Assembly: GCA_937894805.1 (NCBI GenBank)
Contig: CALAYR010000152.1
Span: forward strand, 1-23,438
Reading direction: 5' to 3'
DNA: 23,438 bases
Origin: an uncultured Acidimicrobiaceae bacterium
GTDB taxonomy: Bacteria > Actinomycetota > Acidimicrobiia > Acidimicrobiales > RAAP-2
A program made the translations under genes and the position numbers. Under the pieces are notes generated by a model. That model did not search any database. It worked only from the letters and a program-made list of their open reading frames with translations, and was not told where the DNA came from. This document shows, one piece after another, positions 1 to 7,441 of this stretch. Within the stretch, counting starts at the first letter, position 1; the number at the start of each line of letters is the position of its first letter.

Positions 1-1326
1 TACCGCCGGCAACACGGCGAAGCTCTGCCACAGTTCTCGGTAGAGTCCGGCCTTGCGTATTTCATCCACAACGACGTAGTCAGCGGCGCGCAGAATCTCG
101 GCCCTCTCCCGCGTCACTTCGCCAATAATGCGCACACCGAGTCCAGGACCGGGGAATGGTTGACGCCAGACGATTTCGCTGGGCAGGCCCAGCTCTTCGC
201 CGACCTTGCGGACTTCATCCTTAAACAAGGTACGGAGCGGTTCGATCAAGTCGAAGGAAAGGTCTTCGGGGAGACCACCAACATTGTGATGGCTCTTGAT
301 ATTCGCAGCATGGCCGGAGCCCGATTCGATGACGTCGGGGTAGAGCGTCCCTTGCACCAAGAAGCGCGGGCCCTCGCCGCCGGCTCCGAGTTCGCGAGCG
401 ACGGCTTCGAACTCTCGAATGAAGAGCTCGCCAATAATCTTGCGCTTTCGTTCGGGGTCCGTCACACCGGCCAGAGCATCGAAGAATCGATCCTGCGCCT
501 TCACGTGGATCAATTCGACACCAAACTGCTTTACGAACGTCTGCTCGATCTGTTCGCCCTCATTCGCTCGCATTAGTCCCGTGTCTACAAAGACGCACGT
601 GAGTTGCTTGCCAATGGCCCGTGTCACCATCGCAGCCGCGACGGCCGAGTCCACACCACCCGAGAGGGCGCACAGCACGCGCTCCGAGCCAACCTTTTCG
701 CGAATAATCGCTACCTGATCATCGATGATGTTGGTGTTCGTCCACGAGGCGGGCAGAGCGGCCAAGTTATGCAGGAAGTTTTCGATGATGTCTTGGCCGA
801 ATTCACAGTGGGCCACTTCGGGGTGATACTGCACGGCGTAGAAGCGGCGAACGTTGTCTTCCATGGCGGCGATTGGAGCCAAGGGCGTGGACGCCGTGGC
901 GACAAAACCGTTAGGGACTTGCGTGATGGCGTCACCGTGGCTCATCCAACTGTCGGATGCATCGGGCACGGCCGTCAAGAGATCACTCGTGCCGTTGCGG
1001 GTTAGCGTCGTGCGTCCGTACTCACCACCACCGGTTGAGGTCACTACCCCACCGAGTTGCTGAGCCATAAGTTGGGCTCCGTAACAGATACCGAGCATTG
1101 GAATTCCCAGTTCGTAGATGCCCGGGTCGAGCGACGGGGCCGGGTTCTCGTACACGGACTTAGGTCCGCCGGACAAGATGATGGCCCCTGGGGCGCGACG
1201 GCGAACTTCTTCGGCACTAATGGAGGCCGGCACAATTTCGGAAAAAACGTGAGCCTCTCGGACACGACGCGCAATCAGCTGCGCGTACTGCGCCCCGAAG
1301 TCAACAACGAGAACGGTTGAGCTCAA
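1..1326 (-). CDS. guaA: GMP synthase (glutamine-hydrolysing), C-terminus cut by window edge
   Basis: Converts XMP to GMP using ATP and glutamine in the cytoplasm, the last step of guanine nucleotide synthesis. I translated 442 codons from a TTG start at 1326; the family is about 510-525 residues, so the last part of the dimerisation domain lies off the left edge. The class I glutaminase domain comes first: SGGP near residue 52, nucleophile Cys81 in LGICYGAQ, and the His168/Glu170 pair in QYHPE. The ATP pyrophosphatase domain follows, with its P-loop SGGVDS at 222-227, then VQGTLYPDVIESG, the SHHNVGGLP segment and RQPFPGPGLGVR, all diagnostic of GuaA. The TTG start overlaps the guaB3 stop as TTGA, which implies translational coupling. 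No in-frame ATG near the 5' end fits the family start, so the TTG is well supported. Confidence 0.97.
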   Translation of the reverse strand, partial: MSSTVLVVDFGAQYAQLIARRVREAHVFSEIVPASISAEEVRRRAPGAIILSGGPKSVYENPAPSLDPGIYELGIPMLGICYGAQLMAQQLGGVVTSTGGGEYGRTTLTRNGTSDLLTAVPDASDSWMSHGDAITQVPNGFVATASTPLAPIAAMEDNVRRFYAVQYHPEVAHCEFGQDIIENFLHNLAALPASWTNTNIIDDQVAIIREKVGSERVLCALSGGVDSAVAAAMVTRAIGKQLTCVFVDTGLMRANEGEQIEQTFVKQFGVELIHVKAQDRFFDALAGVTDPERKRKIIGELFIREFEAVARELGAGGEGPRFLVQGTLYPDVIESGSGHAANIKSHHNVGGLPEDLSFDLIEPLRTLFKDEVRKVGEELGLPSEIVWRQPFPGPGLGVRIIGEVTRERAEILRAADYVVVDEIRKAGLYRELWQSFAVLPAV

Positions 1327-2486
1327 TGGCCCATGCCGACGCCCTGCGAGCGCTGGAGCTGCTTTCCTTCAGTTTGCAGAGAGGGGGCGAGCATGATCTC
1401 GGCCTTTTGGAATTCCTTCAACGTTTCGTAGCCACACGTAGCCATCGAGGTGCGAAGCGCGCCAAACAAGTTCATGCGTCCATCGTTTTCCGTGGCGGGG
1501 CCGAGGAGAATTTCACGCAGCGATCCACGAACTTCGGTGCGAACGCGAGCTCCACGAGGCAACGTGGGGTGGAACGTGGCCATACCCCAGTGGAAACCAC
1601 GGGCCGGTGCTTCGGTCGCACTTGAAAGCGGCGAACCGATCATGACGGCGTCAGCACCGCAGGCAATGGCCTTGGCGACATCGCCGCCCTTACTCATGCC
1701 ACCGTCAGCGATGACGTGGACGTAGACACCTGTTTCGTCGAGGTGACGCATGCGTGCGCCCGCAACGTCAGCAATGGCCGTTGCTTGGGGAACACCAATT
1801 CCAAGGACACCTCGGGTGGTGCAGGCATTACCGGGACCCACGCCGACAAGAACACCCACGGCGCCCGTGCGCATCAAGTGCAAGGCCGCTTGGTAGCTGG
1901 CGCAACCGCCGACGATGGTTGGGATTTCAAATTCACGAATAAAGCTCTTCAGGTTGAGAGGCTCGACCGTCTTGCTCACGTGCTCGGCCGAAACGACCGT
2001 GCCCTGAATAACCAAGATGTCCAACTCGGCATCGGCAATGGCCTTGGCCATCCAGTTCGTGCGCTGTGGTGTTACGGAGGCCGAGGTCGTAACGCCGGCC
2101 GCCTTCATTTCACGAATGCGCTGTGTAACGAGTTCCAACTTGATTGGCTCGAGATACATCTGCTGCATTCGAGCAGTGGCCCGCTCATTGTCGAGCTCAC
2201 GGATTTCATCAAAGAGTGGCGTGGGGTCCTCGTAGCGAGTCCATAGTCCTTCGAGGTTCAAGACACCAAGCCCACCGAGCTTGCCGATTTCAATCGCGGT
2301 GGCAGGAGAAACCACACCGTCCATGGCGGAGGCGAGGAGGGGAAGTTCAAACCTATACGCGTCGAGTTGCCAGGCAATGTCGACGTCTTCGGGGTCACGA
2401 GTTCGACGAGAGGGCACAATCGCGATGTCGTCAAAACCGTACGCTTGACGTGCCGACTTGTAAATGCCGATCTCTACCTCAGCCAC
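1323..2486 (-). CDS. guaB3: GuaB3 family IMP dehydrogenase-related protein
   Basis: A 387-residue IMPDH/GMP reductase superfamily TIM barrel without the CBS (Bateman) domains of canonical GuaB, the usual GuaB3 form in actinobacteria and cyanobacteria. GuaB converts IMP to XMP with NAD; cyanobacterial GuaB3 has been reported to do likewise, so the same activity is inferred here. The N-terminus AEVEIG...ARQAYGFDDIAIVPSRRTRDP is typical. The catalytic loop is GVGPGNACTTRGV with Cys222, followed by ADGGMSKGGDVAKAIACGADAVMIGSPL. I start at GTG 2486 because GGAGGT at 2491-2496 stands four bases upstream and the resulting VAEVEIG matches the family; an upstream in-frame start at 2531 would add 15 unlikely residues. 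guaA follows with a 4-base overlap. Canonical guaB, often next to guaB3 in actinobacteria, is not here. Confidence 0.94.
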   Translation of the reverse strand: MAEVEIGIYKSARQAYGFDDIAIVPSRRTRDPEDVDIAWQLDAYRFELPLLASAMDGVVSPATAIEIGKLGGLGVLNLEGLWTRYEDPTPLFDEIRELDNERATARMQQMYLEPIKLELVTQRIREMKAAGVTTSASVTPQRTNWMAKAIADAELDILVIQGTVVSAEHVSKTVEPLNLKSFIREFEIPTIVGGCASYQAALHLMRTGAVGVLVGVGPGNACTTRGVLGIGVPQATAIADVAGARMRHLDETGVYVHVIADGGMSKGGDVAKAIACGADAVMIGSPLSSATEAPARGFHWGMATFHPTLPRGARVRTEVRGSLREILLGPATENDGRMNLFGALRTSMATCGYETLKEFQKAEIMLAPSLQTEGKQLQRSQGVGMGH

Positions 2487-2490
2487 AATG

Positions 2491-2496
2491 ACCTCC
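2491..2496 (-). promoter_or_regulatory. Ribosome binding site fixing the guaB3 GTG start
   Basis: Minus-strand GGAGGT lies four bases before GTG 2486 and decides that start over the longer open frame beginning at 2531. TATAAC lies immediately upstream (2497-2502). It resembles a -10 box, but a transcript starting from it would lack the binding site, so I do not call it a promoter. Confidence 0.8.
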
Positions 2497-2513
2497 GTTA
2501 TAAACCGCCACCA

Positions 2514-2547
2514 GGGCGTCGCGGTGCCCACAATCTACCGGACGCCC
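2514..2547 (-). repeat. Inverted repeat (hairpin) in the guaB3 leader
   Basis: Arms GGGCGTC (2541-2547 read on minus) and GACGCCC (2514-2520 on minus) pair perfectly. After a single bulged base (2521), CGGT and ACCG extend the stem, leaving an 11-base loop. It sits between the stop of the upstream membrane protein gene and the guaB3 ribosome site. No T-tract follows directly, so it is not a clear terminator. It could be an attenuator, a processing hairpin or chance in GC-rich DNA. Confidence 0.4.
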
Positions 2548-2565
2548 GGCCACTTCGGACCAGCC

Positions 2566-4770
2566 CTAGTGGTACATACGGGCGTATTCGGATGAATACA
2601 CCACGTGATAGTTGTCGTCGAAGTACTTATGTGGGGTCACATAAATCGTGGTGTGGTGAGAGTTCTTAGTCTCACCACGAGAACGACTGTTCACGAGGTT
2701 CACTTTGGATTCGTAGATGAATGCGCGCCAGTCGAGGACGTTGGGGGCGTATGCGGAAAGCAGGTTGTACTTACCGGGGGCATTTAGGAAGGTGATTTTG
2801 CCGTACTGGTCGGTCTGAACGAGATTGTTCTTAGGAATATGTGCCTGCGCCCAGAGAGCTGCGTTGTACTCCGCTTCTGAAACAAAGAAACGCTCAGACG
2901 ACTCGCTCTGCCCGACAATCGACGATGGGGCACCACCACCCGTGAGGAATCGTGAAAGACCAAAAACGTCAAACATCGCAATGGCCATGGAGGAAATCAC
3001 GAGGGCACCCGTCAACTTGGGTCGCCAGCGAATGGATCGCATAATGGCGACCGCCAGGGGAACGGAGAAGTAGAGGTTCGAAAGGAGCGCTCCCCGTTCA
3101 GGGTTATAGAACTGGGCCAGGGTGCCTGAAAACCGAAAAAGAATGGCTCCGAAGAGGGCACCGACACCAAGAGCGAAGAGGTCTTCTTCAGTGCTGTATC
3201 GCTCTGGCTCACGTTTCCACAGGTAGAGCAGATAGGGAACCGATAGCGACAAGGAGACATTCACTAAGTCGGATTTCAAGATGGTGATCTTTTCCCAGAT
3301 GTTTGTCACACCAGGCGCAATACCCTTCAGCGTCGGCACCACGGTGTCCTTAAGGACGTGCTTGCGACCTTCGAGCGGCACTTCAAGTTGCGGGACCAAG
3401 ATCTTCAGCGAGGTCAGGATCTCGCTCTGATACTGCTCGACCGGAACTCTCTTGATTCCGCTTGAAGCAGAGAGGGCGAGGCCCGATGACACGATGCGGT
3501 TCGATGGCTTGACCAGCGCATTGTTATCGGTTATCACTAGGTTCCAAACGACCGCGGCAATGAGCGTGCAGATCACTGGCCCGAAAGTAATAACCGTTTC
3601 TCTTCGATTTTTTCGCTTGAAGCCGGTCGCAATGAAAGTGGCCATCCACGCCACCAGCAAAATCGAGGCTTGGAAATACGCCGTCGAATAATGGGTAAAC
3701 GAGAGGCTCACGCCCATCACCATGAAGTAGAGGCGCTGATTTCTCGTGCCAATATTCTCGCCCAGGATGACCACGATGCTCGTCAGGAGAACGAACGCGA
3801 TGGCTTGACGGCCCAAGGTTGCCATCTCCTGGGGATAGGCAATTGAGCCAATGACGAGCAAACACGATGTTGCCGTAGCGGCTCCATCGGTGGCCACTCG
3901 ACGGACCGAAAGGAAAATGCCTAGCGGCACCAACGCCAAGAGGGCCGTAAAGACCGCCTTGAAGATCCAAGTGAAGGCCACCCCGGTGAGTGAGTGCAGC
4001 TGGACGGGGAACGACGTCAAAGAAAGCATCGCGGCGTAGGCCGAGTGATCTGGCGGGACTATCCAAATCCCTCGATTGAAGGTCTGCATACAGACCCCGA
4101 ACTCCTGTTGAATATCCCAGCCGTTGAGGTGTTCCGAACGTAGCGAATACGACCACACCACGGCCAGCGAAATCGAGTAGATCAACGCCGAGATTGGAAA
4201 ACGTACATCGCGGCGCCAAGTCACTATCGAGGTAAAGACCACGAGTCCGATGATGACCACGAGATTGACTACGGCAATGTCGTTCCCGTGTCCCCCATTG
4301 AGACGGAATGCACCGATGGCCGCGACAAGGGGAAAGACTAAGAAAATCGAAGAGTAGTAAACGTGATACGGCTCAACACCTTCAAAGACATACGAAACCG
4401 GGTCTCGTTTTACAATCGCGCACGCGATTGTAAGGACGAGAAGTACAGCGCCCCAGATCCAGAGTTGGGGAATCCGATCGAGGGGTCGATCGACGCCAAC
4501 GTGTGGGCCGGCGAGGGAGACGATGTAGCCCATCACCATGATGAAAGTCGTGCCGAACGCCACGGTCAAAATCACACGGGAGGAAATACTTTCCAATCGA
4601 ATCCGGAGCAGGGAGGCGATAGCTGAACCCGGAAGCAGCAAGATTGTGACCAGAAGAAAGATCTGTCCAAAGGCATTAGACGACGAGTGGCCGGCCACGG
4701 CGACGAAGGCGGCAATCAGGACCCAGGCGACGCCACGCGCTGAGCGGAGCCTCTCCCTGATCCACGCCAT
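2566..4770 (-). CDS. Large polytopic membrane protein, DUF2206-like, probable envelope glycan role
   Basis: 734 residues with many hydrophobic membrane spans (roughly twelve or more) and a soluble C-terminal tail of about 100 residues. The central segment HLNGWDIQQEFGVCMQ, then a stretch with LSLTSFPVQLHSLTG and WIFKAVFTALLALVPLGIF, and later FTHYSTAYF, resembles from memory the archaeal DUF2206 membrane family. That family contains multi-spanning proteins found in surface polysaccharide clusters and may be GT-C-like lipid-linked sugar transferases. This assignment is tentative. ATG 4770 is preferred to the adjoining GTG 4773 because GGAGG lies seven bases from the ATG. It follows a family-4 and a family-2 glycosyltransferase on the same strand after about 90 bases. 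I infer a flippase-, polymerase- or GT-C-type step in cell-surface glycan assembly; no catalytic residue can be assigned. Confidence 0.8.
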   Translation of the reverse strand: MAWIRERLRSARGVAWVLIAAFVAVAGHSSSNAFGQIFLLVTILLLPGSAIASLLRIRLESISSRVILTVAFGTTFIMVMGYIVSLAGPHVGVDRPLDRIPQLWIWGAVLLVLTIACAIVKRDPVSYVFEGVEPYHVYYSSIFLVFPLVAAIGAFRLNGGHGNDIAVVNLVVIIGLVVFTSIVTWRRDVRFPISALIYSISLAVVWSYSLRSEHLNGWDIQQEFGVCMQTFNRGIWIVPPDHSAYAAMLSLTSFPVQLHSLTGVAFTWIFKAVFTALLALVPLGIFLSVRRVATDGAATATSCLLVIGSIAYPQEMATLGRQAIAFVLLTSIVVILGENIGTRNQRLYFMVMGVSLSFTHYSTAYFQASILLVAWMATFIATGFKRKNRRETVITFGPVICTLIAAVVWNLVITDNNALVKPSNRIVSSGLALSASSGIKRVPVEQYQSEILTSLKILVPQLEVPLEGRKHVLKDTVVPTLKGIAPGVTNIWEKITILKSDLVNVSLSLSVPYLLYLWKREPERYSTEEDLFALGVGALFGAILFRFSGTLAQFYNPERGALLSNLYFSVPLAVAIMRSIRWRPKLTGALVISSMAIAMFDVFGLSRFLTGGGAPSSIVGQSESSERFFVSEAEYNAALWAQAHIPKNNLVQTDQYGKITFLNAPGKYNLLSAYAPNVLDWRAFIYESKVNLVNSRSRGETKNSHHTTIYVTPHKYFDDNYHVVYSSEYARMYH

Positions 4771-4773
4771 CAC

Positions 4774-4861
4774 GACCCCTCCGTTTGCTCAATTGAGGCA
4801 GATGCTGGCCACCACCGATAGGGCCAATTTAGTCCTGCATCTCGAGTAGCAAAAATGAAAG
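4774..4861 (-). promoter_or_regulatory. Short intergenic gap within the glycan cassette
   Basis: About 88 bases between the family-4 glycosyltransferase stop and the membrane protein gene. On the minus strand TTGCTA and TAAATT are separated by 15 bases, a weak promoter-like pair. CTCGAG occurs twice nearby, once here (4842-4847) and once at the end of the glycosyltransferase gene (4865-4870). No terminator hairpin is apparent, so read-through from the upstream genes is likely and an internal promoter is only possible. Confidence 0.25.
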
Positions 4862-6001
4862 TCACTCGAGGGTTTTCTTGAGTAAATCGGCGTACAGTGC
4901 CGCTACGGAGTCCCAACTGAGGTCAAGGTGTTGCCCCCAGAAACGCTGGGAAATCAACTCCCCACTGGCATCTGCTGCGAGCCAGAACTGCAATGCTCGG
5001 ACCAGAGCTGCGACGTCTCCGGCCGGAATGACCGAACCCGTGAGGCCGTCGCTGACCAACCTCCTCGCCTCGTTGTCGAGGTGGTCAGAGGTCACCACGG
5101 GTGTTCCGACCCCCAGCGCTTCGCCCACCGCAATACCAAAACCCTCCCGTTCCGATGGGAGCGACACCACGGTAGAGCCCTTCATTAAGCCAAGAACTTC
5201 ATCGTGGTCGGCCACATCACCAAAAAATGTGACTCGGTCGGCGATGCCGAGCTCTTCACTCAGTGCGATCAATTGTTCATGCTCGGGTCCCGACCCAATG
5301 ATCCCAAGAGTTACTTCAGGAATTTGCGCAAGGGCCCGAAGTGTGAGGTCGACCCTTTTGTGGGTCATCAAACGGCCCACCGCCAGAATGGCGGGTGCGG
5401 CCGGTGCGGCCGTGACCTGATTGAGCTCTTCTTGGTCGAGCGCATTTGGAACGATGTGAATTTTCCGGGAGGGCACGTTCATCTGACGAAGGCGAATGGC
5501 ACTTCCCTCGGAGACGACAGCTATCGCGGTTGGCAACTTCGTGGCCGTCCATTCAATAAAGGCACCGATAAAGCCGACGGGACCGAGGTACTCGCGCCAG
5601 TAATCACGGCCCCACACCTCGTGCCAAGTAACAACGAGAGGCACGCGTCGAATCGTTGCCACGAGCCGAAGGGGAAAGAGCTGCAAGTACGGCATGTGGT
5701 CAGCCTCAATGACGTCGTACTTCTTCCAGAGCAATTTGAAGGTCGACAGGGCAAACATAAGGGCCTGGCGAATAGAACGTCGTTCACCGTGGTACAACGC
5801 GTATCGACGACTGAGTGCGCTAAAAACTACGGGTCCCGGCGGTGGGGCGTCGTCCCACCACTTCATCGTGAACACGGTCACGTCCAAATTTTCTGCGGGC
5901 CACCGGGCAAACAGCTGTTGGTAGCGAAGCTCCTTGCCACCACGGTGCCAAGGGAGTACGGCGTCAGAAACTACGGCAACCCGCACCGATGGCTTGTCCA
6001 T
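4862..6001 (-). CDS. Glycosyltransferase family 4 (GT-B fold)
   Basis: 379 residues; a retaining transferase that moves a sugar from a nucleotide donor to a lipid or glycan acceptor at the cytoplasmic face. The N-terminal Rossmann half begins RVAVVSDAVLPWHRGGKELR (acceptor side). The C-terminal half has ILAVGRLMTHKRVDL near 205-219, IIGSGPE at 234-240, FFGDV near 260, and the signature PSEREGFGIAVGEALGVGTPVV at 282-303 with the paired glutamates Glu286 and Glu294 (EX7E). The ATG lies four bases after the stop of the small exported protein gene; the upstream ribosome site is weak (GGAAA), so coupled translation is likely. Donor and acceptor cannot be read from sequence. Neighbours suggest a surface polysaccharide or glycoprotein glycan. 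Confidence 0.92.
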   Translation of the reverse strand: MDKPSVRVAVVSDAVLPWHRGGKELRYQQLFARWPAENLDVTVFTMKWWDDAPPPGPVVFSALSRRYALYHGERRSIRQALMFALSTFKLLWKKYDVIEADHMPYLQLFPLRLVATIRRVPLVVTWHEVWGRDYWREYLGPVGFIGAFIEWTATKLPTAIAVVSEGSAIRLRQMNVPSRKIHIVPNALDQEELNQVTAAPAAPAILAVGRLMTHKRVDLTLRALAQIPEVTLGIIGSGPEHEQLIALSEELGIADRVTFFGDVADHDEVLGLMKGSTVVSLPSEREGFGIAVGEALGVGTPVVTSDHLDNEARRLVSDGLTGSVIPAGDVAALVRALQFWLAADASGELISQRFWGQHLDLSWDSVAALYADLLKKTLE

Positions 6002-6005
6002 GGCG

Positions 6006-6536
6006 CTACTTGTTTCCGCGGTTCTTACCCACGTTCTTGAGCCTGTCCTTCAACTTGCCACCCGTGATATTTGTGAGATCCGTAGTAGAGGTCGTCGTCG
6101 GCACGATTCGGATGTACGACACCGGTGCGTGGGGGTAGACCTGCAACTCCACGAACTGAGGCATGCCGACTAGCTCCACTCGCACTACGTCGTACTTCGT
6201 CGTATTCCCGAGGCCGACGCGGAAGTAACGAGTCTCACCTGCGTCCACGCGAATGGATCCCGTTTCTCGAACCTCGCCATTCAATACCGAACGCCAGTGG
6301 TAGTTCTTTGACTTTGGTGTGCCGTTATAGAGCGAGACGCGCGGCCGGGCACCACCGGGAAAGCCGCTGAAGTTCTTAATGGGGTCGGCTACGCCTAGGG
6401 CCGTGAAGGGCTTAGGGAGATAGGTGCCGCCCGTGGCGCGCACCACGGAGTTGAACATGGTGCCACCAAAGACAACCATCACAGCCAAGATCACCATCAT
6501 CGGAGTCCAGCGGCGGGTCAAAAACGAGGTCTTCAA
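6006..6536 (-). CDS. Membrane-anchored exported protein, DUF1616-like beta domain
   Basis: 176 residues. A basic N-terminus (KTSFLTRRW) is followed by one hydrophobic span (about 13-34), then an outside domain rich in beta strands and a basic tail. The pattern PRVSLYNGTPKSKNYHWRSV, a GEVRETGSIRVDAGET turn and RYFRVGL resembles from memory the extracellular beta-sandwich of archaeal DUF1616 proteins (N-bearing adhesion-like strand, then GE-T turn), here with only one membrane span. The start is TTG 6536, overlapping the upstream stop as TTGA, with GGGGAG about nine bases before it. A later ATG at residue 13 would remove the basic residues needed for an N-in anchor. It sits between two glycosyltransferase genes, suggesting a role in the same envelope glycan pathway. 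No enzymatic motif is visible. Confidence 0.8.
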   Translation of the reverse strand: MKTSFLTRRWTPMMVILAVMVVFGGTMFNSVVRATGGTYLPKPFTALGVADPIKNFSGFPGGARPRVSLYNGTPKSKNYHWRSVLNGEVRETGSIRVDAGETRYFRVGLGNTTKYDVVRVELVGMPQFVELQVYPHAPVSYIRIVPTTTSTTDLTNITGGKLKDRLKNVGKNRGNK

Positions 6537-7390
6537 GCGCTCGGACTCCCCTGGTCAAATACACAAGTCTTAGGCAGCAACCCTACGTCTCGATTGCCGT
6601 ATTTCACCCGGCGTCGCGTTACGCGAACCTTGAGGAGGATGTACACACTTCGAATGGCGTCTGAGAATCGAATCTTCTTACCGTCCTGGACAGAGCGACC
6701 AACGTAAGAAATGGGCATCTCATAAGGGCGAAAACCCAGTCGCAGCATCTCGCTCGCAATCTCGGTGTCGAGACCAAAGCCCTTTTCTGTAAGACGCATA
6801 GAGCGCAGCAGCGGAATAGGTAGCAACTTAAGGCACGTGTGTAAGTCGGAAATAGCTGCGCCATAGATGATGTTGGCTACCCACGTCATGAGGCGATTGC
6901 CAATTAAGTGGTGCAGCGACGGGTGGACGGTGCCAAATCCAGACATCCGACTACCAAACACAACTTCGGCGCGGCCGGCCAGCAGTGGTCGAACGAGACG
7001 TGCAATGTCGTGCGGGTCGTATTCCGTGTCCGCATCAAAAACTAAGAGGTGCGTTCCGGTCGATACCGCCAACCCGGTCTGTACGGCAGCGCCCTTTCCG
7101 GAGTTAACTGCGTGATGAATTACCCGTACGTTCTCGCTGCTCAACTGTTCGAGGATGGCCGACGAGCCATCCGTCGATCCATCATCAACGACAATGACTT
7201 CGAAGGCACACGGGAGATGAAGGTCCACCATGGAATGCACAACACGCTCAACCGTGACCACTTCGTTATAAACGGGCACGACTATCGACAGCTTGAACGG
7301 GCGTGGGGTCGCTTCTGGATCCTTGATGAAGTCCAGTTCAGCGTGAGGAGCGGTCAAGGGAGCCGACTTTTTAGGCGCATCTGCCTTCAC
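6533..7390 (-). CDS. Glycosyltransferase family 2, dolichyl/polyprenyl-phosphate sugar synthase type
   Basis: 285 residues. The GT-A domain has SIVVPVYNE (39-43 for PVYNE), DDGSTDG (69-75), the NSGKGAAVQTGL segment typical of DPM1-like enzymes, and the metal-binding DAD at 119-121. The later parts GNRLMTWVANIIYGAAISDLHTC and KGFGLDTEIASEM also match the polyprenyl-phosphate mannose/glucose synthase group. It has no C-terminal membrane helices, so it should act at the inner face, loading a sugar onto a lipid phosphate that GT-C or polytopic transferases use outside. I choose GTG 7390 because AAGGAG (7396-7401) lies five bases upstream; the in-frame GTG at 7396 overlaps that site and cannot be the start. 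First gene of the glycan cassette, with a 4-base overlap to the next gene. The sugar is unknown. Confidence 0.92.
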   Translation of the reverse strand: MKADAPKKSAPLTAPHAELDFIKDPEATPRPFKLSIVVPVYNEVVTVERVVHSMVDLHLPCAFEVIVVDDGSTDGSSAILEQLSSENVRVIHHAVNSGKGAAVQTGLAVSTGTHLLVFDADTEYDPHDIARLVRPLLAGRAEVVFGSRMSGFGTVHPSLHHLIGNRLMTWVANIIYGAAISDLHTCLKLLPIPLLRSMRLTEKGFGLDTEIASEMLRLGFRPYEMPISYVGRSVQDGKKIRFSDAIRSVYILLKVRVTRRRVKYGNRDVGLLPKTCVFDQGSPSA

Positions 7391-7395
7391 TCTCA

Positions 7396-7401
7396 CTCCT
7401 T
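7396..7401 (-). promoter_or_regulatory. Ribosome binding site deciding the GT2 start
   Basis: Minus-strand AAGGAG is placed five bases before GTG 7390. An in-frame GTG at 7396 begins inside the motif and is therefore excluded. Upstream (7403-7441) lies a short AT-rich stretch with AAAAATATTAATT and a CCCTAGGG palindrome (7423-7430), a plausible promoter region for the cassette but without a clean -35/-10 pair. Confidence 0.75.
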
Positions 7402-7441
7402 GATCTCAATTAATATTTTTCACCCTAGGGGTAGTACAGCC

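Noticed and set aside
2497..2502. TATAAC as the guaB3 promoter -10 box
   Set aside because: The transcript would begin after the strong GGAGGT site, which would then be pointless.
3524..4219. Second minus-strand open frame inside the polytopic membrane protein gene
   Set aside because: Out-of-frame shadow with charged, histidine- and glycine-rich translation and no recognisable domain.
5204..6040. Plus-strand open frame of about 278 codons opposite the GT4 gene
   Set aside because: Low-complexity translation without a domain, antisense to a clear glycosyltransferase.
7423..7430. CCCTAGGG palindrome as an operator or terminator
   Set aside because: Only eight bases, no loop or T-tract, and no neighbouring regulator gene.
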